Origin: an uncultured Flavobacteriales bacterium
GTDB lineage: Bacteria; Bacteroidota; Bacteroidia; Flavobacteriales_D; Sanyastnellaceae
Direction of reading: 5' to 3'
Length of the DNA stretch: 14,357 nucleotides
Assembly: GCA_937967465.1 (NCBI GenBank)
Contig: CALBSW010000160.1
Coordinates: forward strand, 1-14,357
The notes beneath the pieces are model-generated. The model had not been told where the DNA came from. It searched no databases and worked only from the letters and a program-made list of their open reading frames with translations. How positions within the stretch are numbered: position 1 is the stretch's first letter; every line of letters begins with the position of its first letter. This document shows, piece by piece, positions 1-8,053 of the stretch. The position numbers and the translations under genes were made by a program.

Positions 1-1
1 T

Positions 2-367
2 GGAGGTCATGCTGCCCGCCCCAGCGATCAGGGGAAAGGCCACGGGCACGATGGTGGCTGTCTTCATCGACTCTGCGCTCTGCTTGAACAAGGTGATGCC
101 CAGGATCATCTCGAGCGCCATGAAGAACATGACGATGGAGCCCGCCACGGCAAAGGAATTGACGTCGATGCCGAGGAAGTTGATGACACCCTCACCGAGG
201 AACAGGAAGGCCAGCATGATGCCGAGGGCCACGAGGCTCGCTTTCTCCGCATGGATGTCGCCCGCCTTCCGCTTGATGTCGAGGAGGAAGGGAATGGAGC
301 CAACAATGTCAATCACGGCGAACATCACCATGGTTGACTTCAGGAGTTCCGTCCAATTGAGTTGCAT
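2..367 (-). CDS. MarC family integral membrane protein (3' end outside window)
   Basis: About 122 codons are visible from an ATG at 367; the frame stays open to the window edge, so the C-terminal part (family length is about 200 residues) is missing. The translation begins MQLNWTELLKSTMVMFAVID and shows hydrophobic segments at about residues 8-29, 43-62 and 70-90. The strongest family mark is VPVAFPLIAGAGSMTS near residue 107-122, which matches the conserved 'PLAIPLIAGPGAITT' block of MarC/UPF0056 inner-membrane proteins. The early 'DIVGSIPFLLDI' stretch matches the usual 'DPIGNIPFFL' block, though the proline after the Asp is replaced. The transport substrate of this family is not established; the old link to multiple antibiotic resistance was withdrawn. 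It starts 10 nt after the purN stop, so it is probably the last visible gene of that operon. Confidence 0.85.
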   Translation of the reverse strand, partial: MQLNWTELLKSTMVMFAVIDIVGSIPFLLDIKRKAGDIHAEKASLVALGIMLAFLFLGEGVINFLGIDVNSFAVAGSIVMFFMALEMILGITLFKQSAESMKTATIVPVAFPLIAGAGSMTS

Positions 368-377
368 GTCGATGGGG

Positions 378-995
378 TCAACCCGCAGCCGGGTCAGGCA
401 AGGATAGCGATTCCCGGATGGCGCGCAAGGTTTGCGGCGCATAGTGTTCCACTTCAAGTTGGCGGACTTTTTCCGCGATGCTGTCCGGTGTGTCGCCGTC
501 CAAGAGGCGCACGTCGGCCTGGAAGAAAGGGGCTCCCGTGTCATAGTCCGCGTCCACCCAGTGGAGCGTGATGCCGGTGCGGTTGACCTCGCCAGCCGCC
601 AAGGCAGCATGCACGGCCTCGTGCACATGGTGGCCGTACATGCCCTTGCCGCCAAATGCCGGCAACAGGCTGGGATGCAGGTTGAGCATGCGGCCGGAAA
701 AGGCCGCGACCAATTCGTCGGGCACCTTCATCAAGAACCCAGCGAGGGCCACAAAGTCCGCCCCTGCCTCGCGCAACCGTTCCGTGACCGTCCCAGCTTC
801 GAGCTCAGTCCGGCCAAACGTCCACGTGGGCACCCCCAGGGAGGCGGCGCGCTCCAGCACACCCGCCCGAGCGCGGTTGGAAGCCACCAGGACCACCTCC
901 ACATCCGGAGTGCGTTTCGCTGCGGCCATCAGCCGCTCTGCATTGGTTCCTGACCCGCTGGCCAGGATGGCCACTTTGGCCACGCTGTTGTCCAT
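378..995 (-). CDS. purN: Phosphoribosylglycinamide formyltransferase (GART)
   Basis: This 205-residue protein has the length and motifs of PurN, the cytoplasmic enzyme that transfers a formyl group from 10-formyltetrahydrofolate to GAR, the third step of de novo purine synthesis. The N-terminal phosphate-binding loop is ILASGSGTNAE (residues 10-20). The catalytic block is NLHPSLLPAFGGKGMYG (105-121), giving the expected Asn105 and His107. The third catalytic residue is an Asp in VDADYDTGAP (147-156), most likely Asp148. The form GGKGMYGHHVH after HPSLLP is the variant I associate with Bacteroidota PurN. Its ATG shares one base with the stop of the upstream DUF2723 gene (TGATG), which suggests translational coupling. 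MarC follows after 10 nt. All key residues are present, so the enzyme should be active. Confidence 0.96.
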   Translation of the reverse strand: MDNSVAKVAILASGSGTNAERLMAAAKRTPDVEVVLVASNRARAGVLERAASLGVPTWTFGRTELEAGTVTERLREAGADFVALAGFLMKVPDELVAAFSGRMLNLHPSLLPAFGGKGMYGHHVHEAVHAALAAGEVNRTGITLHWVDADYDTGAPFFQADVRLLDGDTPDSIAEKVRQLEVEHYAPQTLRAIRESLSLPDPAAG

Positions 996-3900
996 CAGGG
1001 CTGGGCGTCCGGATCAAAGACAGGAGGGTCGGAAAACTGGCCGCGCTGGCGGTCCGAGTTGTCCTTGCGGATTTGCTTCATGCGTGCCACCACGGCTTGG
1101 ACCTGCTCGTCTTCGGGCAAGGCATCTTCCAAGGCGCCGGAAATGCGCTGGGTCACCGCCATGGCCACCTGGATGCTCTGGTCCGACGCGAAGTAGCGCT
1201 CATCGTCGAGGCGGATGAAGTAATCCATGTCGTCCGCCAATTGCGTGAAGAGCTCGGTTCCCACTTCCTTGGCGAGCGCCGCAGCCTCCGCCTTCTGGGC
1301 ATCGGACAATTGGGGGTCCTCCGCCAAACCGGCCAACAACTCGACCACCGGAAGCACCACCCGGGTGTACGGCACATTGCGGGACGGGGTGGCCTCCAGC
1401 ATCTTCTGCAGCACCTCCAAGCCTTGGTCGGAGGCGCCACTGCGGATGAATCCGTCAGCCAGGTTGGTCAGCTGCAGGCGGATGTTGGTCGCCATCCGGC
1501 GGTTGTTCTCATCCATGTAGATCTCGTCCTCGGCGTCCATGCCACCCCACTGGAATTTCTCCATGACATTGGTGTACATGATGTCCTTGGCGATGCCGGT
1601 CGGCTGGCCGCCACGGGACCCATACTTGACGGGCACGAGGCGCCATGCCAATCCCTCCAGTCGGAAGTAGTCCTGCAGTCCAACATAGCTGTCCGGGCCA
1701 ATGGTGACCGCGAAGTAGACCGGCCGTTCCCAGTTGTTGTTCCGCAGGATCTCCATCACCATGAACTGGTTCTTCAGGACATATTGACGCGGGGTGCCGC
1801 TGCCATCCGTGATGGTCCATTCCAATGCGTCGACCATGAGGTCCACTTCCTCGGGCAACACCAAACCGGACTGGACGGCGTACGCACTGTCCACCGGAAC
1901 TCGGAAGCTGTTGGACGGGAGGTGGGCATACTTGCGTCCGCCTCCGTAGTCCACGAGGTCATTGTCGTCGAGGGCCTGGCGCATCGCCGTTTCAATGTCC
2001 ACATACGGGGCATTCGGGTTGGCCGGCGGGTCCATCAAGACGATGTCACGCGTGCCTTGGCGATACTGCTCCTCGCCCATGCGAATCGGCACCGGAGCGC
2101 TGTCGTAGGCACGGCGCTTCATCTGCTCGACGTACCAGTCGGTGTTGAGCAGGCTGAGGTTGACGATGCGCACATCCGTGCGGTAGCCTTCCACCTCCTG
2201 CACGTACCACAGGGGGAACGTGTCGTTGTCACCATTGGTGAACAGGATGGCGTTCGGGGCCAAGCTGTCGAGGTAATTCTTGGCCATGTCCACACCCGTG
2301 CGGCGGCGGGCCCGGCTGTGGTCATCCCAGCCTTCCGCCCCCATCTGCAGGGGGATGAGGAGCAACAATCCGGAGAACACGGCCGCGTTGAGTCCTTCAT
2401 TGCCGGAGCGGCCCAAGGCAAAGGCCAATCCCATCAATACGGCGGACAAGGCACCGAGGTAAAACAGCCCGTAGCTCAGGGCATGGCTCCCGCCGGAGGC
2501 TGTCTCCAAGCCGAAGAGGACCACGGCCAACGCCAATGGCGCACCCGCAGCCAGCCCCAGGTCCCGGCCCTTCAGGTGGCCGGCCATGTCAAACAGCGCG
2601 TACACCCCGAGGCCAATCCAAATGGCGAATGCATAGAACGAGCCGACATAGGCATAGTCCCGCTCCCGCGGCTGCAGGGGATACTGGTTGAGGTAGACCA
2701 CGATGGCCAGGCCCGTCAAAATGAAGAGCAATCCCGTCACCGTGAAGTCCTTCCACCCGCGGATGGCCTGGAACACGAGGCCGATGAGACCCAGAAGAAG
2801 CGGGAAGAGGTAGAACCGGTTGTGGCCCTTGTCGGCCGCGCGGTGCGGCGGAATGTGGTCGCGGCTGCCGAGGCGCTCCGCGTCGATGAAGTCCACGCCG
2901 GAGACCCAGTTTCCGTCCAGGAAATCTCCATGGCCCTGGGTGTCGTTCTGGCGCCCAGAGAAGTTCCACATGAAGTAGCGCAGGTACATCCACCCCACCT
3001 GATATCGGGTGAAGAAGCGCAGGTTCTCAGCTTGGGAGGGCACGAGGAGTTCGTGGTACCGGTCTGCTTGACCTTGCAGGCGCTGCACCTCGCGGATGTC
3101 CTCCGATGAGCGCGTCCGGTTGGCGCGCTGCGTCCCGGCCCGCACCTGCTGCTCGAGGCCATTCAACGTACGCTGCAGGCTCTGGGCGTACGTGCGCCCG
3201 CGACTCAAGCCTTGGGACAAGTCTTCCACCATCATCTGCGACAGGGTCCGGCGGATTTCGGGATTCGTCAGGTCTGCCAAACGCGCCTCATTGCCTCGGC
3301 CGACGATGATCTCGGTCCCGCTGCGCACTTCGAACTTGGCTCCAAACCGCTGGTCGAAACTGCGGTAGAGGTTGTTGAGGGTCCGGGTCAATTCGTTTTT
3401 GTCCAGCTGGCCACCCAGAATGCGGGACGACAGGTGCAGCTCAAAGGCCGCAGCATCGCGCTCCACCCCGTCCAACGGGCTGATGAAAGCCGCCGTCTCA
3501 TTCCAACCCTTGTAATTGGACCAGCGCTTGTACTCTCGAATGTGGTTGGCCTGGCTCGAGTACATCCGGGGGAACACCATGGTGTACCGGCTGTCGTAAT
3601 TCGGCACTCCGTTCTTCTTCTCCCCGCTGTCCACGTACTCCTGCAGGATGGAGAACGTTCCTTCGTTTTCCGACACGTACTTCTCGGCGGCAAACTCCTC
3701 CCGGAACGTGGCCACCCGGGTGCTCGTGGCACCGCGCTGCTTGTAGACGCTGTGGCTGGGGAAATACGTGGCGTTGCCGTCGTTGTAAGGGTTCTGTTGG
3801 TCGTTGGGCGAATTCCAATATTGGCCCGTTCCCAAAGGCCGGTCTCCGTACTGCTCCCGGTTGAGGTAGGCGAGCAGGGCAAACAGGTTCTCCGGGTTGT

Positions 3901-4867
3901 TCTCGTCCATCGGCGGGTTGGCCGCGGAGCGCACCACGATCAGGGCAAACGTGCTGTACCCCACGAGGATCATGGCCACCGACAAGGCGGCCACATTCAA
4001 CTGCCACCACCCACGCTTGCGGCTGTACCACAGGGCACCGACCAACAAGCCGATCACGAGCAGCAGGTATACGATGACCCCCGTATTGAAGGGCATGCCC
4101 ATGCTGTTGACGAAGGCGAGCTCAAAGCGTGCCGCCAACTTGACGAAGCCCTGAATCAGGCCGTACTGCACGAACAGCAACAGGGCGAGCGACAAGGCCA
4201 ATGCCCCGATGAAGGTGGGCCACTTGAATGTGTTGCGCTTGAAATAGTACACCGCCACGATGGCCGGGATGGCGAGCAGGTTGAGCAGGTGAACGCCGAT
4301 CGACAGGCCCATGAGGTACGCGATCAGGACAATCCAACGCAGGTTGCCGGGCTCTTCGGCACGGGCCTCCCACTTGAGGATGGCCCAGAAGACGAGCGCC
4401 GTGAACAGCGAACTCAAAGCGTACACCTCGCCCTCAACGGCGCTGAACCAGAAGCTGTCGCTGAAGGTGTAGGCCAAGGCCCCCACAGCACCGCTGCCGA
4501 GAATGGCCAGGCGCTGTGCAGACGTCGGCTCGGTCTGGCCCTCGGTCCAGCGGGTCATGCTGAGCTTTTGCGCCAAGTGGGTGATGCTCCAGAACAGGAA
4601 GAGGATGGTGAAGGAGCTCGCCATCGCGCTCATCACATTGACCGCCGTGGCCGCATACACGGCGGGGACGAACATGGAGAAGAGGCGGGCGATGAGCATG
4701 AACATCGGGGCACCCGGCGGGTGTCCGACCTCGAGCTTGTAGGCAGAGGCGATGAACTCCCCGCAATCCCAGAAGCTGGCGGTGGGTTCAATGGTCAGGA
4801 GATAGACGATGGTGGCCACCAGCCACACGGCCCATCCAGTGTAGTCGTTCAGACGCTTGTAGTTCAT
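995..4867 (-). CDS. DUF2723 (TMEM260-like) polytopic membrane protein, probable glycosyltransferase
   Basis: This 1290-residue protein opens with the DUF2723 signature: a first membrane helix (about 11-26), then SFWDCGEFIA (31-40) and GHPPGAP (48-54). The Asp/Glu pair (Asp34, Glu37) resembles the acidic loop of GT-C fold glycosyltransferases. Many hydrophobic helices run to about residue 312, with another block at about 685-845. The C-terminal soluble part carries NAILFTNGDNDTFPLWY (872-888) and a Leu-rich helical tail (about 1120-1265). NFSGRQND (635-642) is another conserved Bacteroidota block. Human TMEM260, in the same family, is an O-mannosyltransferase; the bacterial donor and acceptor are unknown to me. 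Residues about 455-607, between the two membrane blocks, look like an added, charged, partly coiled-coil insert. The ATG at 4867 lies 83 nt after a T9SS cargo gene, and its stop overlaps purN. Confidence 0.9.
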   Translation of the reverse strand: MNYKRLNDYTGWAVWLVATIVYLLTIEPTASFWDCGEFIASAYKLEVGHPPGAPMFMLIARLFSMFVPAVYAATAVNVMSAMASSFTILFLFWSITHLAQKLSMTRWTEGQTEPTSAQRLAILGSGAVGALAYTFSDSFWFSAVEGEVYALSSLFTALVFWAILKWEARAEEPGNLRWIVLIAYLMGLSIGVHLLNLLAIPAIVAVYYFKRNTFKWPTFIGALALSLALLLFVQYGLIQGFVKLAARFELAFVNSMGMPFNTGVIVYLLLVIGLLVGALWYSRKRGWWQLNVAALSVAMILVGYSTFALIVVRSAANPPMDENNPENLFALLAYLNREQYGDRPLGTGQYWNSPNDQQNPYNDGNATYFPSHSVYKQRGATSTRVATFREEFAAEKYVSENEGTFSILQEYVDSGEKKNGVPNYDSRYTMVFPRMYSSQANHIREYKRWSNYKGWNETAAFISPLDGVERDAAAFELHLSSRILGGQLDKNELTRTLNNLYRSFDQRFGAKFEVRSGTEIIVGRGNEARLADLTNPEIRRTLSQMMVEDLSQGLSRGRTYAQSLQRTLNGLEQQVRAGTQRANRTRSSEDIREVQRLQGQADRYHELLVPSQAENLRFFTRYQVGWMYLRYFMWNFSGRQNDTQGHGDFLDGNWVSGVDFIDAERLGSRDHIPPHRAADKGHNRFYLFPLLLGLIGLVFQAIRGWKDFTVTGLLFILTGLAIVVYLNQYPLQPRERDYAYVGSFYAFAIWIGLGVYALFDMAGHLKGRDLGLAAGAPLALAVVLFGLETASGGSHALSYGLFYLGALSAVLMGLAFALGRSGNEGLNAAVFSGLLLLIPLQMGAEGWDDHSRARRRTGVDMAKNYLDSLAPNAILFTNGDNDTFPLWYVQEVEGYRTDVRIVNLSLLNTDWYVEQMKRRAYDSAPVPIRMGEEQYRQGTRDIVLMDPPANPNAPYVDIETAMRQALDDNDLVDYGGGRKYAHLPSNSFRVPVDSAYAVQSGLVLPEEVDLMVDALEWTITDGSGTPRQYVLKNQFMVMEILRNNNWERPVYFAVTIGPDSYVGLQDYFRLEGLAWRLVPVKYGSRGGQPTGIAKDIMYTNVMEKFQWGGMDAEDEIYMDENNRRMATNIRLQLTNLADGFIRSGASDQGLEVLQKMLEATPSRNVPYTRVVLPVVELLAGLAEDPQLSDAQKAEAAALAKEVGTELFTQLADDMDYFIRLDDERYFASDQSIQVAMAVTQRISGALEDALPEDEQVQAVVARMKQIRKDNSDRQRGQFSDPPVFDPDAQP

Positions 4868-4934
4868 GCGGACGCAGAATCTCCCCGCTTGCAGGAGCGC
4901 GGATCATCCCGGCTCCGGACAAGCCGGATTCCCG

Positions 4935-4942
4935 CGAAAATA
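4935..4942 (-). promoter_or_regulatory. Possible Bacteroidota -7 element upstream of the DUF2723 gene
   Basis: On the minus strand this reads TATTTTCG, five of six defined positions of the Bacteroidota -7 consensus TAnnTTTG, in an otherwise GC-rich 83-nt gap. No clear -33 TTTG is seen upstream. A short inverted repeat (CCGGCT 4909-4914 with AGCCGG 4922-4927) lies between it and the start codon, so the leader could form a small hairpin. That hairpin has no T-run after it on the minus strand, so I do not call it a terminator for the upstream cargo gene. A chance AT-rich match is quite possible. Confidence 0.25.
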
Positions 4943-4950
4943 GGCCGTCC

Positions 4951-7452
4951 TCAGCGGGTGACCATCACCCGGCCCACTTGGCGCTTCGCCCCGTCCACGA
5001 CCTCGATGAAATAGGTCCCCGCTGAGCGGGCTCCGAGGTCCACATTCCATTGGGCCACCTGGGATGACCCGCCATCGACCACGCGGCCCGTGGCGTCACG
5101 CAAGGTCCATTGCAATGCCCCTCCCGTGCGGCCATCGGGCCATGTGACCCGCATCCGCGATTCCGCGGGGTTCGGGTACAGGGACAGGCCATCCAATGGC
5201 GCCGCCAAGTGGAGTACGGAAGCTCCACAATCCGTCTGGACGCCAAACTCCAATTCGATGGCCTCTTCCAAGACCGCGAGGTCCACCATCACTTCCTCCT
5301 CTTCTCCAACGGCGAGGCTCAGCGTCATGCCCGGCAAACCGTCCAGCCCCGGCACACCCTGCATGTCGAAGGACATGCCGTAGCAACCCGGGGGCAAGCA
5401 GAGTACGAGGGTGCCCAATTCGCCTTCCGCCGGATCCAAACTCATGTCGCCTTGCAGGTCAAAGGCATCTCCAGCCAGTGTCCACGCCATGTCCAGGCCG
5501 GACAACAAGTCCTGGAGCGTTTCCCCGTCGAGGGTGACTTCCACCTCTTCACAAAAGCCTTCGGTCACATTCTCCAGGTCGACACATTCCGTCAAGACCT
5601 CCTCGCAAGCGTAGAACGTCGCCGTCACACAGGCCGTCTCGATCTCTGATCCAGTGGCGAAGAAGTGATTCACTTCCTGGCCGTACAGGATGGAGCCATC
5701 GGACATCGTCCAGATGAAATCTTCACCCGGCACGGAATCCACCACCGCCGTCAGCGTCCAGGTTCCATCGGCACCCTGAACGGCTTCGATGGCCATGCCG
5801 CATTCAAATTCCGCCGGTTCCCACGGCTCCAGCTCAACGCAAGCCTCAACGCCCATCGGACATTCCGGCGTCTCGTAAGCGGCACAAATCACCCCGCCGA
5901 CGTCCACGAGGTCGGCCACCTCGCCCTCGGCCAACACGTTGCCCTCCTCGTCGTACCAGTACACCAGCGCCCCTTCCGGCGCACCATCAGCGATGAGCAA
6001 TGCCCATCCGGCTTCCGGATCGGTCCACTCCACGAAGATGTCCAACGTGCATTCCACCGGCTCACAGCCGACCACCTCCACGGTCGTGCACAGCACCGTC
6101 GTGTCCGGGCAGGTGGGACTCACATACGTCGCACAGGCATCGTACAGACCATCTTCCGGGAATTCCTGCCAGGTGAAGTGGCCTTCTCCCGTCAATCCAT
6201 CTGTGAACTCCCAGAAGACCTGTTCGCCTTCGGTGTAGTCGCAGATGCTGAAGATGTATTCGCACCCGGCGCCGCCGACCCAGATTTCATCTGGGCAATC
6301 CGGCTCGTAATCCAAGGAGCCCGTGCACGCCAGCACCCCTTCCGGACAGTCCTCCGAGACGTAAAACACACACACCTCGAACGGCTCCGACACCGTGCCT
6401 TCAGGCAATGTGACGGCCGAGCCCCCTTCCTGGATGACGCTGCCATTGAGCGAGTAAATCAATTCCACCCCATCCGGGTAGGCCACGGGAATGACCGTGA
6501 TGATGCTGTCCTCGGTCATGTCAAGCTCGAGCTCCAGACCGCAATCCGGCTCGGTGCATCCATCCACGACCACCACCGTCTCCAAGTCCACGCCTTCCGG
6601 ACAGAGGTCCGAGAAAAACGTCATGCCCACGAGGTAGTCTCCGTCGGCTGCAAAATTGTATTCGGCGTAGTGTCCGCCATCGGTGACTTCGTCGCCGAAA
6701 AACCACGTGGCTTGCTCGCCCGGCTGATAGTCGGACACTTCGAAGCCCCACAAACAGCCGTCCAGTTGAACCGCCTCGATGGCTTCTGGGCACTGGTTGG
6801 GCGAAATCTCATCGCAATCCCCAAAGAGGGGGAGCTCCACCACTTCGGCGAGGGTCCCCACGCCGCCAGGCAGAATCTGCAGATACAGGACCCCGTCGAT
6901 GTCCCCGTCCGTGGTCAGTTGCGCCAGCAGGACGCGCCCATCCTCGTCCGGCAGACCGTTGGTCGTCGTGGGCACACAGAACCATGCGCTGCCAATCAGG
7001 TCGTCAATGACAAAGCTTTGGCCGTTCTCGAATTCGGTGGCAAACGGGCTTCCCGTGCTCATGACCACCTGCGGACATTCTTCCCCATCCGCGGCCGATG
7101 GCGGTCCGTCGATGCCCAGCGTCAGCCAACTGTCAAAAGCCAATTCCGGGAACAGGTCAAAGAGCAGGGGATTGTTGGCGCACGGAAACTGCCCGCCGTT
7201 GGCGTCCTGGTACCATTCGGTGGTGGTGACCAACGCGGTGGGATTTCCCACATCCCCAAACACCGTCGTCACGACGTCCTGCGGCCCGGGCAACGTGGCA
7301 TAGAGACGGTAGGTGGTCATGCCTTCAAGCGGGCCTTCATTGTGGATGGCCACCACTTCAACATCGAGGCAGACATCCCCATTGACGAGGAGGGGTTGGG
7401 CGATGGCACAGGCGGCCACCGCCATCAGGCAGAACAACAAGGAAAATCTCAT
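4951..7452 (-). CDS. Secreted T9SS type A cargo protein with alternating acidic Cys-rich Ig/PKD-like modules
   Basis: I place the start at the ATG at 7452 (833 residues), because it gives a clean signal peptide, MRFSLLFCLMAVAACAIA before QPLL. The frame is open up to 7551, but that would overlap the dioxygenase gene. Residues about 20-210 form a domain seen in other Bacteroidota secreted proteins (MTTYRLYATLPGP, SWLTLGIDGPP and VLLAQLTTDGDIDG motifs). Residues 233-624 hold five alternating modules (see the repeat entry). Residues about 632-727 are a further beta-rich region with CLPPGCYGMSFD. The C-terminal T9SS sorting domain (about 755-833) starts LSLYPNPAESRMRV and ends GRVMVTR. The protein is strongly acidic and rich in cysteines, so an extracellular, disulfide-bonded protein is likely. 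No catalytic motif was recognised; function is unknown, with adhesion or surface structure as candidates. Confidence 0.9.
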   Translation of the reverse strand: MRFSLLFCLMAVAACAIAQPLLVNGDVCLDVEVVAIHNEGPLEGMTTYRLYATLPGPQDVVTTVFGDVGNPTALVTTTEWYQDANGGQFPCANNPLLFDLFPELAFDSWLTLGIDGPPSAADGEECPQVVMSTGSPFATEFENGQSFVIDDLIGSAWFCVPTTTNGLPDEDGRVLLAQLTTDGDIDGVLYLQILPGGVGTLAEVVELPLFGDCDEISPNQCPEAIEAVQLDGCLWGFEVSDYQPGEQATWFFGDEVTDGGHYAEYNFAADGDYLVGMTFFSDLCPEGVDLETVVVVDGCTEPDCGLELELDMTEDSIITVIPVAYPDGVELIYSLNGSVIQEGGSAVTLPEGTVSEPFEVCVFYVSEDCPEGVLACTGSLDYEPDCPDEIWVGGAGCEYIFSICDYTEGEQVFWEFTDGLTGEGHFTWQEFPEDGLYDACATYVSPTCPDTTVLCTTVEVVGCEPVECTLDIFVEWTDPEAGWALLIADGAPEGALVYWYDEEGNVLAEGEVADLVDVGGVICAAYETPECPMGVEACVELEPWEPAEFECGMAIEAVQGADGTWTLTAVVDSVPGEDFIWTMSDGSILYGQEVNHFFATGSEIETACVTATFYACEEVLTECVDLENVTEGFCEEVEVTLDGETLQDLLSGLDMAWTLAGDAFDLQGDMSLDPAEGELGTLVLCLPPGCYGMSFDMQGVPGLDGLPGMTLSLAVGEEEEVMVDLAVLEEAIELEFGVQTDCGASVLHLAAPLDGLSLYPNPAESRMRVTWPDGRTGGALQWTLRDATGRVVDGGSSQVAQWNVDLGARSAGTYFIEVVDGAKRQVGRVMVTR
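5581..6756 (-). repeat. Protein-level alternating A-B-A-B-A module array in the T9SS cargo gene
   Basis: Within the encoded protein, A modules lie at residues 233-297, 397-462 and 551-624. They share a PKD-like pattern of W-x-F/M-x-D-G (or GDEVTDGG), a glycine about 5 residues on, an aromatic-rich strand, then Y/C-x-x-x-x-T-F/Y-x-S/A, with CPEG or CPDT after it in A1 and A2. B modules lie at 304-383 and 468-546 and share a C-x-x-Y-x-x-x-x-C-P-x-G-V-x-A-C ending. Module borders often carry Cys-x-x-x-x-Cys, as in CTEPDC and CEPVEC. The copies are diverged, so there is no obvious DNA-level repeat. I judged the boundaries by eye. Confidence 0.6.
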
Positions 7453-7504
7453 GGAATCGCGGAGAAGCATGAAAGAAACGGGGAGGGGGGCGAAAAGGTT
7501 GTCT

Positions 7505-8044
7505 TCAGTCCGCATCGACGAACCGGGGATCGGTCGGCATGACCGTCCCACATTGGTCGCACGTGCGGAGTTCCTCGCTGGCGTAGAATTCCCGGAACCG
7601 GGGCAGAAAATCCTTCTCGATGTTCTTCAATTCGAAGTAGGTGTCGTGCAGCTTGTGGTTGCACCCGTCGCAGAACCAGAGCAAGCCGTCCTGCATGGGC
7701 GTGCCCTTTCGCTTGCGCTCGATGACCAGTCCGAGTGAACCCGCCTCCCGCATGGGGCTGTGCGGCACCTTGGCAGGGTGGAGGTACATGTCGCCGGGGC
7801 CGAGCTTCATGTCCACGGCCTTCCCATCCTCTTGGATGCGCACGGTGATGTGGCCCTCCAGCTGATAGAAGAGCTCCTCGGTCTCGTTGTAGTGGTAATC
7901 CTTCCGCGCATTGGGACCCGCCACGATCATGACGATGTAGTCCCCGCTGTCCACGTAGAGGTTCTTGTTGCCGACAGGCGGCTTCAGCAGGTCGCGGTTC
8001 TCTTCGATCCAGGCGGTCAGGTTGAAAGGCTTGGCAATGGGCAT
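7505..8044 (-). CDS. nbaC: 3-hydroxyanthranilate 3,4-dioxygenase
   Basis: This 179-residue cupin opens the ring of 3-hydroxyanthranilate to give 2-amino-3-carboxymuconate semialdehyde, the precursor of quinolinate in tryptophan-to-NAD synthesis and of the degradation route. The iron ligands His51, Glu57 and His95 sit at the same numbers as in the well-studied bacterial enzyme, as do the substrate residues Arg47, Arg99 and Glu110. The C-terminal rubredoxin-like site is complete: CDGC (125-128) and CDQC (162-165), typical of bacterial rather than animal enzymes. The gene starts 9 nt after the EamA transporter stop. No other kynurenine-pathway gene (kmo, kynU, nadC) lies in the window, so the pathway must be completed elsewhere. 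The gene is also called haaO. Confidence 0.97.
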   Translation of the reverse strand: MPIAKPFNLTAWIEENRDLLKPPVGNKNLYVDSGDYIVMIVAGPNARKDYHYNETEELFYQLEGHITVRIQEDGKAVDMKLGPGDMYLHPAKVPHSPMREAGSLGLVIERKRKGTPMQDGLLWFCDGCNHKLHDTYFELKNIEKDFLPRFREFYASEELRTCDQCGTVMPTDPRFVDAD

Positions 8045-8053
8045 GGCCTCAAT

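Noticed and set aside
1073..3109. 678-codon plus-strand open frame opposite the DUF2723 gene
   Set aside because: The translation is rich in His, Gln, Val and Arg with no recognisable domain, and lies wholly antisense to a clear gene. Long antisense frames are expected in GC-rich genes with strong codon bias.
4909..4927. Inverted repeat CCGGCT/AGCCGG as a terminator for the modular cargo gene
   Set aside because: The stem is only 6 bp, and on the minus strand no T-run follows it; the T-rich stretch comes before it.
3212..5014. 600-codon plus-strand open frame
   Set aside because: It spans the DUF2723 gene, the intergenic gap and part of the next gene on the other strand, with low-complexity charged composition. 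It is a shadow frame.
5665..7542. 625-codon plus-strand open frame opposite the modular T9SS cargo gene
   Set aside because: It is antisense to a gene with a signal peptide and sorting domain, and shows no family motif of its own.
7453..7551. Upstream extension of the modular T9SS cargo gene to 7551
   Set aside because: The extra 33 residues precede a clean signal peptide and would overlap the dioxygenase end. The ATG at 7470 also remains possible, but gives a less typical signal peptide.
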